Below are positions 50,326 to 63,100 of a DNA stretch of 64,000 bases, in pieces. The stretch is from Camarhynchus parvulus (lineage: Eukaryota; Chordata; Aves; Passeriformes; Thraupidae), in the NCBI RefSeq assembly GCF_901933205.1, contig NC_044574.1:45355609-45419608 (forward strand), in the 5' to 3' direction. Position 1 is the first letter of the stretch; each line of letters begins with the position of its first letter. The notes under the pieces are model-generated. The model searched no databases and was not told the origin of the DNA. It was given only the letters and a program-made list of their open reading frames with translations. The position numbers were made by a program, and so were the translations under genes.

Positions 50326-53300
50326 TCCAGAGCCTGGATTTCCCTTGCTTAAACTTTTGGATATTTTTCCTTGTCCTTTTCTTGTGAAGATATGTAATGT
50401 GCCAATCTTATCTATTATCAATAATGGTGTCTCAGAACATAAATACAGTTGTCAAATCTTGCTTCATTTCTCACCACATGTGGTAAATCACTTTGAGAAG
50501 TAGTGCTTACAAAACAGTGGGTAAGATAATACCTAATGACTCCAGTATTTTTATTTATATGTGGAGTGCTGTATTTTAAATGCCTATTTAATTGAAATTG
50601 AGTTAACATTACCAGTCAGCTTTTTCAATCAATATGTTATACATTCCCCACTATATTTTCTTCCTTTAATGGTTAAAGTGTCCTTTTAAAATATATGCTC
50701 TATTAGATTTCTGATATATAATGATTAAGGTGTTGTAAGGTAGTTTTTCCCACTCTCACATGCTTTTATTTAGGGCTTATATTAAATTGTCCATTGCAAA
50801 CACAAGAGGGGGGCAAACAGAAATTCTTGTGGGTTTTTCTGTGTGTGTGTATGAAAGCAGACCCCCAACTACACAACTGTTTGACCTGTTCTGAAAAAAA
50901 GTAAGGTTACATTCAGCTCAGGATTTTCCTGTTTATTTTTTGGTACAAGTTCTCTGAGGTCCAATCCTGTCCTGCAGTATTTTCTGGAGGAATTTAATTT
51001 GCAAGTAGCAAGAGAAGAGGCTCCTCTGCAGCTTTTCTCTGCACTACCCCCCGTTCAATTAAAAAAATCCCAAATATACCCTGTCTCAGACAGACAAGTC
51101 CAAACTGATATCCAAGTTTCCTAACTAGTCAGAATCAGCTGTAATCTTTTCAGTCCTTGTCACAGTCTAGCCACATAAGTGCATTTTACCACAGTGTGGC
51201 TGCGTTAGTTTAAATTGCTTTCACTTTTTCTCCTTGAGCTGAAAATTACTTATTCAACAAGTATGTTAGTGAAAGCAAGATGTACCATTCCTAAAGAAAA
51301 AAAGACTTTTACCATACTTGCAAGGTATAGAAGTAGCTTTACAGCTCCTCCTTGAGAGGCAACTTGGTTTTTTACATAAAGTAAAATTGCATAAAGACAT
51401 AGAAGTGTAAAAATAGAATGTTGCTTAACATCTTTGACCTCAGAAATACTGACAACACCAGTGAACCAGTTGCTCCCCCAAGTACAAGAATGAGAGCTTA
51501 AAGTGCTGGGGAATGGTAATGTTTTTCTATAAAGTTGCTGAATGTAAATGGGAATATAGTGGTGATAAAACAGTTTTCTATCTCAAATATTGCCAATTAG
51601 TAATAATAGCCATTGTCACATTTTGATGATGAAAAAATAAGATTGTGTACTTTTTAGTTACTCTTTGACATGCACCAAAACACCTTAATTTTAACCTCTT
51701 CCATAGGGAGAAAAATTAAAATATAAAAAGGTTTTTACTTGATTGCATGGGATTAAATCACTATGGTTTATGTAACTATGAAGGAAAATGGACCACTGAC
51801 TCACAGGAGTTTTGAAAAGCTGTCCTTGTTGCTGACTGATGTCCCAGTTAAAAATGTATTGTGTTCTTTGGTAGTTGCTTAAGTTTCTTTTATGTCTTGG
51901 CCCCCCATTATGGATAACAATGTATTCACCCATTTTTTCAGTGTGTTTTCCAATAGTAGCTGCAGGTTCCAAGCACAAGACACTGTAAAAAAGGGTCACC
52001 TGTTCAGGGAAGCTGAAATGGATTCTACTCCCACTAGACTTGGTAAATTAAAAACCAAAGAACTTGATTGAAAATTTACCGGTCTAAATAAAGAGCACAA
52101 GAGGGGAGGCAGCTTATCCAAGGGTCTGGAGTTTTTTCCTTGTTTTGCTGTAACCTATAGTGGAACACTTCTGTTTCTTGCTTCATTTGCAGTCACCCTG
52201 AGCCTTTACTTCAAAAAGAAGCTAAACCTCATGCTTTGATTTTATTATTTCAGTTCATATATTTTATCAAATGATCATAATAATCAGTATTGATAGAACC
52301 TATGGAATTTGTAACATTGTTAGGGTTATTACAATATTAATAGAAGAGCTCCCAAAACAAACTCTTGAAATTTCTCAATTGCTGAATTCCCAATTCTAGT
52401 AAAATTCTAGTATTTGTTAATTAAGAAGATATCAGTAATAGTACAATAATAATAAAGTCAGTGTATATGCAAATAAATTAAGTACTTATCAGCTAGGCAA
52501 GGCCTGTCACCTGAATGGCCTTCTCTGCCATCCCTTCTATTTGCAATTCCATTGACTAATGAGGTGTTGCACCTTTTTATTTCCTGGAGACAACCTCTGC
52601 CTGTCTTTCTCAGGAAAAGTTTCTCCCTCCTGTCCAGTGAAGTTACGAGGTGCTCCCCAGCTTCTGGGCAGTGGAAGGAGGAGGAGGTGGCCAGAGGGAC
52701 AGGAGCAGAGTGGAGTGAGATGCTGCAGGAGGCAAAGGGGACTGATCCTGCAGGCTACAGCTCACCCCGAGCCCTGTTTCATATGGACTGTGCACAGAGG
52801 TGGGAGCAGCTGCTGTGGAACAGATCTGATGGCAGGAACAGAATTTCCTGCTTCCTAGGGTGGATGCTGGGACAGATTAATGCATGAGCCTAGACACTCA
52901 TTTCCTCCACAGCCAAAACATGTTCAAACTAACTGCCCCTTCTCCTGCCACTGAGAGTGGATCTAGAAGAAGGCTATAGATGCTGAGCAGGTCTGTCCTC
53001 CCAGATGGAAAGCTATTCCTGAGAACAAGCAGTTACAGAAGTTGAATAAATCCTTCTTTACCTTCCTGTGACCATAAATCAGGTGCAAACTGCTTCACCA
53101 CGTAGTTAGACCTATTGCTGTACTGATATTTGTGAGAAAAATGGGACAAAGTATGCGTAGATTTGACTTCCTCTTTACAGAAAATAAATATGTAATATTT
53201 CCATTTCTTTGGATAAAGATTTATGCAGGCATTGCAGGTCATTATCACCATTCTTTTAATATAGTTGAGATTAAAATCTTTGAAGGCAATATTTCCCCTG

Positions 53301-53736
53301 TGTGACAGTTACTGCATGATCTGATGGAAAAGCTCCCTAAGTCAACACTAAAGTGACAAAAAAGAACAAAAGCATTTGGCTTTCTATTAGACTGTCCCAA
53401 AGCAGTAAAATATTTAAAGGTTTTGCTGTCTATTTATAGTGCCGTTTATATTCACTAGTTCAGTAAGAAATGTAGCTGTCTCCAAGCAGTGCACAAGATA
53501 AATGACAATGGACTTTCTGCCTGCAACATCTCTTAGTGCCACCATCAGTACATAATAACAAGTCAAAAACAATAAGAAGAGTAACAGACTTTGAAAACTG
53601 CAGAATGGTGATTAGTTGAAGGGAAGTTATTTTTAATTTCAGAAAAGAGCAAAATGAATTTTTACTGGTTTCTATATGAGGAGTGATAATTGATCTTATG
53701 GCATTTAATTCACATTTATTCAAACCTGAATCATAC

Positions 53737-53807
53737 ATAATACATAGAATAGTTTTGCAATAATACATAGAATATGTATTTTGCATAATATATAGAATAA
53801 TTTTGCA
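53737..53807 (+). repeat. Three-copy minisatellite
   Basis: Three imperfect tandem units of about 22-26 bases, each running ATAATACATAGAATA then ending TTTTGCA. The copies differ by small insertions and a C-to-T change. It is likely a local slippage duplication. Confidence 0.75.
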
Positions 53808-56800
53808 ATGATAAGTGATCAGTTAGGATTTCCATTATGTGTGAGGAAAAAAAAGTTGCCAAAGATTTGAATGATTGGAATACACTCAGGTGTTTTATGT
53901 TGGTCTGCAGTCTGAACACGGCCTTCTGACATCTAGAGCTTTTCTTGTCATGTGGCCAGAGCATCTGGAAGCACAGAGCTGTCATTGAAAAATGATGATG
54001 TTAACTAATAAATTAATATTTTATGTGAAATTTAAAATCCTTGGAAACCATTAAAAATTCATGGGAATATTTGGAAGCAAATGCAGAGTAATAGTAGGTG
54101 GGAGGTAACTTTTACACACTGTTTTCAGTGCAGTACTAGAGCACCCCTAGGCTGTTATTTTTCTCCCCTGTGTGTACCTGGTGTGGCTGTCCATCACTGT
54201 GGAAATCTGCAATAAATATAAAGCAGACACTGTGTCATTGTTGTGTATCTGTCAGCTACCGGGATGAAATGTGTGAATGTGGAAGGGTAAACTGGCATTA
54301 GAGGTAGAGAAATAGGGAATTTTGCTCTCATTTTGTTCTCTATATCTAACATCATGTAAATGTCTTTCTTTTTCTTTGCTAAGGGAAATACATGACTAAA
54401 AATTGAGCATATCAAATTGCTGTATCTAGAGGAAGGTTAGGCTGCTCTGCTGAGGAAGTAGCTCAAACACAAAGCGCCTCTTCCTCAGTGCTGAGACCTG
54501 GTTTGTCCCAACCCAGAGTTAATTTGCTGTCCGAGAGACAGGCAGCCATACAGAGCTCTTGTCAGCTCATTTATCTCAGCATTTCTCCCAGTAATGGTGA
54601 CTCTTCAACTGCCAAAGTGTCCCTAGTCCTTCAAAACCAAATCAGAATATTTCCTGAGGATGCTGGAGCTGTGGGAGTACAAACTGAAGTGGGACAGAGC
54701 ACTGGAGTTCTTGCTGTAGGGTAATGCGTTGATAAATTTTGAAGTGCCAAATGGTTGTATGAGATTAATAAAAGTCAGGATATCTTCATCAATTAGCACA
54801 GGAACTCCCTGCGAGCTATTTCCATGGTGACCCTCTATAATAATGGCACACTGGGGGTGTGAGAGGATGGAGGATATGATATGGAAGTCACAGTTAAACC
54901 TGGGGAGCAAGCAAACAGTACTTGAAAAGGATATCAGTAAAGGAGAAAGATCTGCCTTGCTTTTGAAAGTGACCCAAAACTTGGTGACTTTGATTCAGTG
55001 GCAGTGTGGAGAAGGGCAGAGGGGCACAATTCAAAATACAAGCTGCTCTTTTGCTGGAAGTTTCTCTTTAACCAAGGCCCTCTTATATCATGTGAAACAG
55101 AAGCGCAGAAAATTTAGACACATCTGGATAGGAACGTGCTGGAGAAGAGAGAAGGCTGAGAGAGAAAGAGCATGAAAAGGAGAGCACTTCTAGGCTTTTC
55201 TATTTACATTACAAGTATGTAATCGAAAGAGAAAAAAACGGGGAAAACTGTTTAAGTCCAGGAAATTTACCTGTTCCAGTATTATGCTCTACTAAAGCAG
55301 CTTTTTTTTTAAAGCTTGCCTTTTCCTGGCTAAACCACTTTGGTTTGATACTAATCAACTGTTGGTGGTAATTAGAGAGTTTAAGAAAGTTCTTTGCTGA
55401 AAGGTCTTTGTAGCTCAGAATGTGGTTGTGGTCACATCTAGAAATGCACAAGTTAAACCACCTGCAGCTGAATTCTGCTGCTCCGCTGAATAATGCCAGT
55501 GCTGCAGTGGTGTCCCAGTGGACTGATGACTTACAAATGATGCTGTGGAATCTTGATTGCAGAGGTTTGGTGCCCAACTATGCTGTCTTCTACATGTTAA
55601 AACTTTTAAGTTTTCCTACTGTTGCTATGGAGTTTTGTGTCCCATGCAAACACCATCTATCCACCTGCCATAGCTTCTCGCCAGCCAACAGAAATTGTTT
55701 TCCAGTACTGAGGGTGATTTGGCTCTGAAGCAGTCACTGTATGACTAGAAAATAGCAGGGTTTAAGACTTTTCTTTTTTCCTTTTTCTGGCTAACTCCAA
55801 TTCTAAAGATGGTAACAATAGCTATCAATTGGTTTACTCTTCAGTTGTACTAATTATTACTGTAGCTATAGGCTTATGTGATGATTAAGTTCACAAGCTT
55901 CATTTGTTTTGTTTTTGGTTTTGTTCTTTTTATTTATCCAGGGGTTGTGTAGTAATTAACAGAAATTCTTACACATAATTTATCAATGACAAGTTGCCTT
56001 TGTATACCTAGATGAAATTCTGCTCACAGGAAATCATATATGGGAGGTCTCAGAGCTGTGTGATAGCCTTCTTCAGGCTCAAAGTATATTTGATCATGCA
56101 AAGGATGCCACAAAAAGTGTGGGGAAAAAAGTGTTAAAGTGTTTTTTAAACTTCACTGCATACTTGTTTTTCTTCTTTCATAACCCGTGGAGTGTTCTTA
56201 GAGGTGTTACCTTGTAGTGGTACATTTTGGTCAGTGCTTCTGCTGGTAACTTACTGAGAACAAACTGCAGGGAGTGTTTTTACAAAGTATCTGTTGTCTG
56301 AGCATGGAACAAGAAAAGTTGGGAAGGTACAAACTGCATAAGGTCTCTGTTCCAATGCAAAAGCAAAGAGAGATGGGGGAGGAGAGTCGTACATATCTGA
56401 ATTTGTGTTGCTCATTAGTACCAACTGATGCAAGTTTCTGGGATTCTTGGCACAAGATACCAGTCATTACCTCATGCTGCACTTCCAGGTTTTATTCACA
56501 GTGTTCCACAGGGTGTTGGGGTATCACGGTTCCTTGTGGTATTCAGCTCTTAGTGCCTTCTCAGCAGCCCAAAATACAAACGTGAAAAGTGTGACGCATT
56601 GCTCCTGCCAAGCTGTTAACTGCTGCTTCCTCTCTGTACTGTAAACAAACATAAATACAGACGACAAAGAGCTACTAAGCAATGATCACTGGCCAGTCCT
56701 GTGCCTGGCTGGTATGTACACTGTTGACTCACTGTGGGCATTGCATTGTTTCTGATCAGGCTGCTTGACACTTAAAATGCACGATAAAGCCTCTTTACGA

Positions 56801-57654
56801 CATAAATCTTGTTTTTCTTTGTATTGGTTTTAACTTTCTAATCATGCAGCTATGATTACATTAACTGTGATTAGTGCAAGTACCTCCTTGCTGGCTCTTG
56901 ACTGAGATCAGACCAGATGGCAATTAATTAAACTGAGAGAAACATAGGTGAGCTGAGGAGCATCCACCTTCAGCCCTGCCTTTGGGGTCAGCTGCAGCAG
57001 TGCTGTTGTGTAGTTTCTAGCAAGCTAAATGAGCATGCCACATGAAAGATGCTGCTGCTAATGGATTTTTCTCTGAGAACTTGCCTTTGGAGCACTTCAC
57101 AAATACTAATTAAAGAACCACTGGAAAAGGATTTGCCTACCCATGGATCTATGTGTGTGCTTGTTGTGGATGAGAAAATCATTGGAGAAGAAATGTCTTC
57201 CTACAGGGGAAATCAGCAGAGAACTGAGATTATTGATCAGGACTTTGTTCCCAGGGCTGTGCTCAGCTGTGTTGTTATACAGGGATGATCCAGTGAAAAT
57301 GCAGCTATGAATACCAAGACACTGAGCAATTCTTTTAAAAATAAGTAAATAAAAAGCACTATCTATTTCCAGAAGCAACTTTCCTAAGTGAGAATGCTTG
57401 CTTAACTCCCCAATTTTATTCTCATTTCAAGTCCCTGCAAATAGTGGGGGAAAAAAAAGAGGCAAATTGAGACTAGTCCTTTGCTGTTGATCTCCCCCGA
57501 GTCTTTTTGCTCACTAGCTATTTTTAAAGTCTGAACTCAAACATGTGTCAAATGATTTATGATTTTACTAAATGCAAGTATCATGTTGCCTCTCTATTTC
57601 ATAAACTCTTTCTGAATCTTATAATGGACTAGGTTTTGGGAGTGAACGTGGTTG

Positions 57655-57700
57655 TTTGGGGTGGGGTTTTTTTTGTTTATTTGGTTTGGTTTTTTTAAAT
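57655..57700 (+). repeat. T/G-rich low-complexity tract
   Basis: A run of GGGGTGGGGTTTTTTTTG-like sequence followed by TTTGGTTTGGTTTTTTT. Such tracts are common in bird genomes and may be old retroposon tails read from the opposite strand. No attached element is recognised. Confidence 0.6.
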
Positions 57701-58524
57701 TTCAAGTGGCATAATGCCTGTCTCTAACTGCTTTTGTAATCATCATTGCTTGTCATTTTCCTCTGGCATACAAAGTGACTTTACGGTTAAACTGTGTCAA
57801 GATGTCATGTATTTCTTTCTGTACCGTTGATTCAACCTATTGGTATTGTAATAATTTTGTAATAATATTTTCAGTATTGTTGAACATCGTGTCTTCCACC
57901 GTGTAATCACCTCTTGCACAGCCTAGCTCCTTTGGCATTAATGTAATGAATAATTATATTCATGGCGTAGAAATTTTTCAAAATTCCGTGGTTAATTTAA
58001 CAGTCTATGTACGTGAGTGATCAAAGGTTGTTGCTTTGGAGCCTTCATGTTCAAGTGTAATTCCCAGTTCTGCTGAAATGACCTTTGTAGAGGATTTTGG
58101 AGTTGTGTTGGGAGGAGGTATAGCTAGCAAAGAAATAATTGGTCTTTCATTGTGCAGCGTAACTAATGCTCTAATTAATGGGGTAGGTGTTTTGTATCAG
58201 TTATAATCATGAATTACTGTAGAAACAGTTCTATTTTTTTTTCTTTACTGGGAATCTTTGTGTAAACATCTCAGTCCTAATAACTTGATACTGCCAATGT
58301 CATGGCTGTACAAGTGACCTTAGCAATATATGCCACAAATTAAATGGAGTCTGAATTTATAGAGTTTACTGTGCATACAATAGGTACACAATACAATCTG
58401 ATGTCCAATGATACCATCAGACAGAAACCATGTTTTGAACAATCCTAAATTGTTGCATAAATGTGGGTATCTGGCCTGGTGGAAAAGGTGAAGAAGTCTC
58501 CATGTTTCAGAATGGGGGTGTGAA

Positions 58525-58720
58525 ATCTTGACTGAACGAGGAAAGGAAAATAGGATATATAGAAAGAGAAATAAGAAACTATTATTAGAAAGCAAGAGGG
58601 GAGAAGAGGATAAAAATGTGAACAGAAAAAATAACCATAAGTATATGGAAAGAGTATGGGAGAGCATAGAGGATAGAACAAAATGCTTAGAAAATAAGGG
58701 AAACTATTATTTACCTACTA
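58525..58720 (+). repeat. Purine-rich (A/G) low-complexity tract
   Basis: About 195 bases dominated by A and G on the plus strand, similar in composition to the tract in TACR3 intron 1. It creates long spurious frames on both strands (58320-58681 minus, 58528-58767 plus). Confidence 0.5.
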
Positions 58721-58800
58721 CTGACTCTGGCTTTCTAAGGGGTTTTTTGTTATTCTTGTTCACATAGGTAAACTACAAGAAAGCTGTGAGGAAATAATGA

Positions 58801-58832
58801 TATATATGTGTGCATATATATATATATATAAA
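58801..58832. repeat. (TA)n / TATG microsatellite
   Basis: A short TA-dinucleotide array with a TGTGCA interruption, about 32 bases. An ordinary simple repeat. Confidence 0.85.
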
Positions 58833-59016
58833 TGTCCCAAAATAAAAGATGACTAAGTGTACAAAATCACATTCTCAGAAGTTATGAAATCATAATGATC
58901 CTTGACCTTAATCAACCCCACTTGTGTGTAGTCATTAATTACAATTACATATGACTGATTATTCAAAAGTAACCAGATAGTCTCTAGAAAATTGAATTTT
59001 ATTTAATCAAACAGCA

Positions 59017-59057
59017 TTAAACCCCTTTTTTATTATATTTTATTAATAAGGGTTTAA
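59017..59057. repeat. Inverted repeat around an AT-rich loop
   Basis: TTAAACCCCTT (59017-59027) pairs with AAGGGTTTAA (59048-59057) with one bulged C, around a 20-base AT-only loop. It can form a hairpin. No transposon ends or target duplication are visible. Confidence 0.5.
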
Positions 59058-60086
59058 ATTTCCTCAACTCTTCTGGCAATCTAAAGGTAAAACTAAAGTA
59101 CCTCTATTTTCAAGGTATTTAGAGATAGTTTCAGATGCCAGCATGTCTTTAGAGAGAGCACAGTTCACTACTCCCTCTGACACTTGACTGCATTTCTTCT
59201 TATTAAAATGTTATTCCAGGATATTAGATAATTTCCTCACCAGCAGAAGATAAAAAAACTTCAGAAAGGTCCTTGAACTGTACTCTTTTGCTACCTTTCA
59301 GAAACAGGAAAAAACCCCAAACGCTACTTTCTGTTCAAGTGATCATCAACTCTGTGACAAATTGTCAGCCTTTCTGGCATAGCTGAGTGTGAGGTTGACT
59401 TACCAGAACAGCAACATTCCACTAACAGAAGTTTTATTGCAAAAAGAAGCCAGATATTCAGGTGACTTGATGGGCATGGGAGGCAAACTGTTTTTCAATT
59501 GTCATGGCCTGTAACATCCTCTTGCAGTTCTCTTTATTTCTGTTAAAAATTTTCTTCCTTCCCCTCTCTGAATGGTAATAAAACACAACAGTCCTTGGTA
59601 TCTTCTTCCTGCAACCCAGGTTTTTCCAAAAGTTCTGTGTTCAGTAGGTTTTAACAATTGCTGTGGGTGGTACTTCCATGGAGAAATTACTGAAGGAAGA
59701 CATGTTGATGTGTCAGGAGCCTAAATAAATTAAATTCTTAGTGGCTGATTCCGTAGGTGTAGAAAACAGGAGTCCATGCTGATTCTGGAACTTTGACTCA
59801 TAGGCAGAAATTATGTGGATGCACAGCAGAGAAAACCAGCTTATTATGTATTGTGTACTAAATAAACTAATGCACAGTGAATAAGCAACAGGTCCAGCAG
59901 AGTTGATTATAATGATATTCATTATTTTGTGACATTTCATTTATGAGGAAGTTGTGAACTTGATTGCTCTGGAAATGCAGCTGCAGCAGCTGATGGTTTT
60001 CATAGCTACTGTAGAAGTTTTAGCTGGCAGGAAGAATTTTTTATGTATTGCTGTTGCAGTTGAACTTCAGGTTACCAATGTAACTT

Positions 60087-60119
60087 GTTAGTTAAGTTTG
60101 GATAACTAACTTAACTAAC
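60087..60119. repeat. Inverted repeat with TTAACTAAC iterations
   Basis: GTTAGTTAAG (60087-60096) and its perfect reverse complement CTTAACTAAC (60110-60119) are separated by 13 bases. The right arm is part of short direct TAACTAACT iterations. It is probably a simple repeat with incidental hairpin potential. Confidence 0.6.
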
Positions 60120-63100
60120 TTAACTTGTTTTGAATTGACCCAGTGCAATTTAGGAGGGTTATTTATTTATTTAAATAATAGAAGGAAAACTGAAAATGTG
60201 TTAAGATTGGGGTTATGGAATAGGAACAATTATATAGTTGCACACCAGAAGTTCCTTTAGATTTGTTAATATGAAGCATCATACAGTGATTTCATTCATC
60301 TGCAGTTCTTGTACATAGCACTATGAGACCAGGTATTAGAGGCCTGCAAGTAGGTTCTTGGCTTAGATTAAAGATCACTAATATTAGAAGTCCTATCCTT
60401 TTCTTTATAAAATTCATGTAATGTGTGAAAAGGAGCTTATAATTCATAAAGCTTCTCTGTCAAAGGCTACTGTCCTCTTTTGGCTTCTTCTAGTCTGTGT
60501 TTGTGTAGCCCACCGAGCACAACAGGATGGTGCTCAAGTGCTGTATTTTAGAAAGAGACATAATGTGCACAGGATGACTTTTGCTGTGCACTGAGGTGCA
60601 GTTTTACATGGTTGTGGTGGTTGAAAAATGAATTAAGCAGCAAGTGAGTCTGTAGGTCCTGTTGAACCTCCAAAGCCTGTGAAAGGGCTTTGTGTGGCTC
60701 TGAGCTGATGTGTAGGTGTTGTTTCTGAGCATCAGTAGCACTCAGCATCACTGTGCTTTCAGCTGGCAGAGGGAGGAGCTCACTGCTGACCCTGTAATAA
60801 GCAAAGACTTGGCAAACTCTGACACCTATTAATTCCCTACAGCTGTCTGAAATCTTTCAGTATGTTTGCTCCCTACTGCAGGTAAGGCTTGTAAAGCAGA
60901 CTGCAAGACAAATTCCCTGGGGGAAAATCCCTCCCTGCAAGTAGCTATTACAGACTTCCAGTTGCTGCCTCGCTGTGTGCAGATGGCTGGTCTCTGCTGA
61001 GCCATGTGGTGCCAGCAGCCACCCTCACACCACACTGAGCTTTGCTCCCAGCCCCTGGGGAACCGCTGTGTAGCTGGCAGCCCCACAGGTGGCACAGCAA
61101 GAGAGAAAGAGAGCTGTGTGCACTGTTAATCAGCTTAGGAAACCTTTGAAACCTCTGTCTTTACCCATGCCTGTTACAGCAGCTTGTTCTCACTTGTGTT
61201 GTCCTAGTGCCACCTTGCCTCTTTCCAATCCCTTTTGTCAGATTTAGTGAAGGGGAGCAGTGAGTCAGGATGACTCCTGCAGCAAGCAGGCATGGAGGCA
61301 GCTTGGTGGCTCTTACCCACTCTCAGTAGCACCTGTGGCCAGGGCTGTCCCCTCCTTTTAACAGTGTACCTGGGTTGGCTTTGGGGCCCATGGGGAGGAA
61401 GGGTGGAAACCTGCTTGGAGGTGCAATGATGGCAGTAGTTCCCCTCCACAAGGATCCCCTGCAGAGGAGGCCCTTGTTTCACAGGGACAAGAAGGAGGCA
61501 AACTCTCAGCCTTTCAGATGACCCTCTTTGTGCCCATGCCAAGGCCAGAGTAAGGCACCTACCACTGAAGCTGTGGAGCTCCTGTTCTGCTCTTGAGTTT
61601 TCAATCTGCCTTTTTGGTGGCAATCCCCAAAGCCATGTGACCTGAGCTGTGCTTAGAGTGTTGGCAGACTGGCTGTTGCTGAAGCCCCTTTAATAGCAAG
61701 CCAACATTCTAGCCATTTTGGTAAGACTTTTGTTAGTGAAGTGCTGACCAGCATTTGCAATCTGATTTAGGGCATCCTGACAATGTCTAGACACCATGAC
61801 CGTGATGTTTCCTTCCAACAGCTGCTGGTAGGAACGTTTTTGATATTAGTTTTTCCTGTGTGCAATCAGTGATTGCCTAGCAGTAAAATATAATAGCTCT
61901 CTAATGGCCTCTGTCTGCTGCTGTTCTGTTGCTCACTATGAATGAGGCACTCAGGAAAAGGAACTTGGCTTCTGGATGGGAATTTATTATAGAGGGGGAG
62001 TTGGCATTGTTTAAAAAGCTGGTCTGTCTGTTCTATGAGAGGAAGAGGAAACATCTTCTCAGGCTGCCAGGGTTTTTTCTGAAGAGGAGTCCTTTGCAAC
62101 AGCCTGGCAAGCTCCTTCCCCCAGGCGCAGGGCCATTTGTCTTCTTGGCCAGGCTGGCACTAGGGTGGCTGCTCCTTTTTTTCTCTGTGGGTTTTGCTCA
62201 GGAAAGAGACCTGGCTCTGCTTATGCTGCTGGGGGTAATCACAGCTTAGCATTGTGGCAGGCCAGGACCCAAACAATTTAACATCCTGCCACCAGCATTC
62301 CTGCCTCTCCAGTGGAGGTGCAGGAGAGGCCTCATATATGTGAGCAGTGCCACTTGGGGCAGCACTCCTTTCCATACGAATACAGCCTTGCCAGGGATTA
62401 ACTTGTGTGGGCAGTCTGCACATCAGCTCTGTGCCCAGGTTGTCCTCTGACCCTGGGCAAATTTCTCAACCTTCGGACACTTTGTTCACATCCTTCTAGT
62501 AAAATGTATTACATGTCTTAAAATGCTGCTGTGAAGTAGGCTGAAGTAGCTGTGTGTCTTGAAAATTCGGCTATGGTTGGATTGGAGAACTTGATCTGGG
62601 CACCTCAGTGCTCTGCAGAATCACTAGGAATGAATCTACAGGACCCCCTGGGGTAAGGTTTACTTAGAGCACTGACAGTTTGATGTAAATACCCAGTTAG
62701 AAATTAGCAACAAAACCCACTTACTACTGAGGTCCTTTTAAATGTCAAGCTATACAGGAGGAGCCCCCACAGAAACACAGTGCTGAAAGTTAAGGGCATT
62801 GAGTGGCAGATTTAAAGAAAATATGCATTTTTATTAATAAAGGAATTTAGCTACACAGTGCACATTAATTTTAAAGCCACCACTTTACTTGGATTTAATC
62901 TTAACCACCTTGCACTACAGCTTTTTTTTTCTTCCTCTTCCACTTAGCTAGAGCAGCCCTAAAAAACCAAGGGTCTTATATGTAATAAGATGAATGATTC
63001 AGCTGCTCTTGTAACTAGGAAAGCTATTGGAGATGAACATTTCATGTAACACCTGTGACTCTCTGAGTTCTCTCATATATCTGTCAATGTATTATCTGAT

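Noticed and set aside
61204..61623. A 139-codon minus-strand frame
   Set aside because: It lies in a GC-elevated patch where stop codons are rarer by chance. The translation has no recognisable domain and there is no splice or promoter context.
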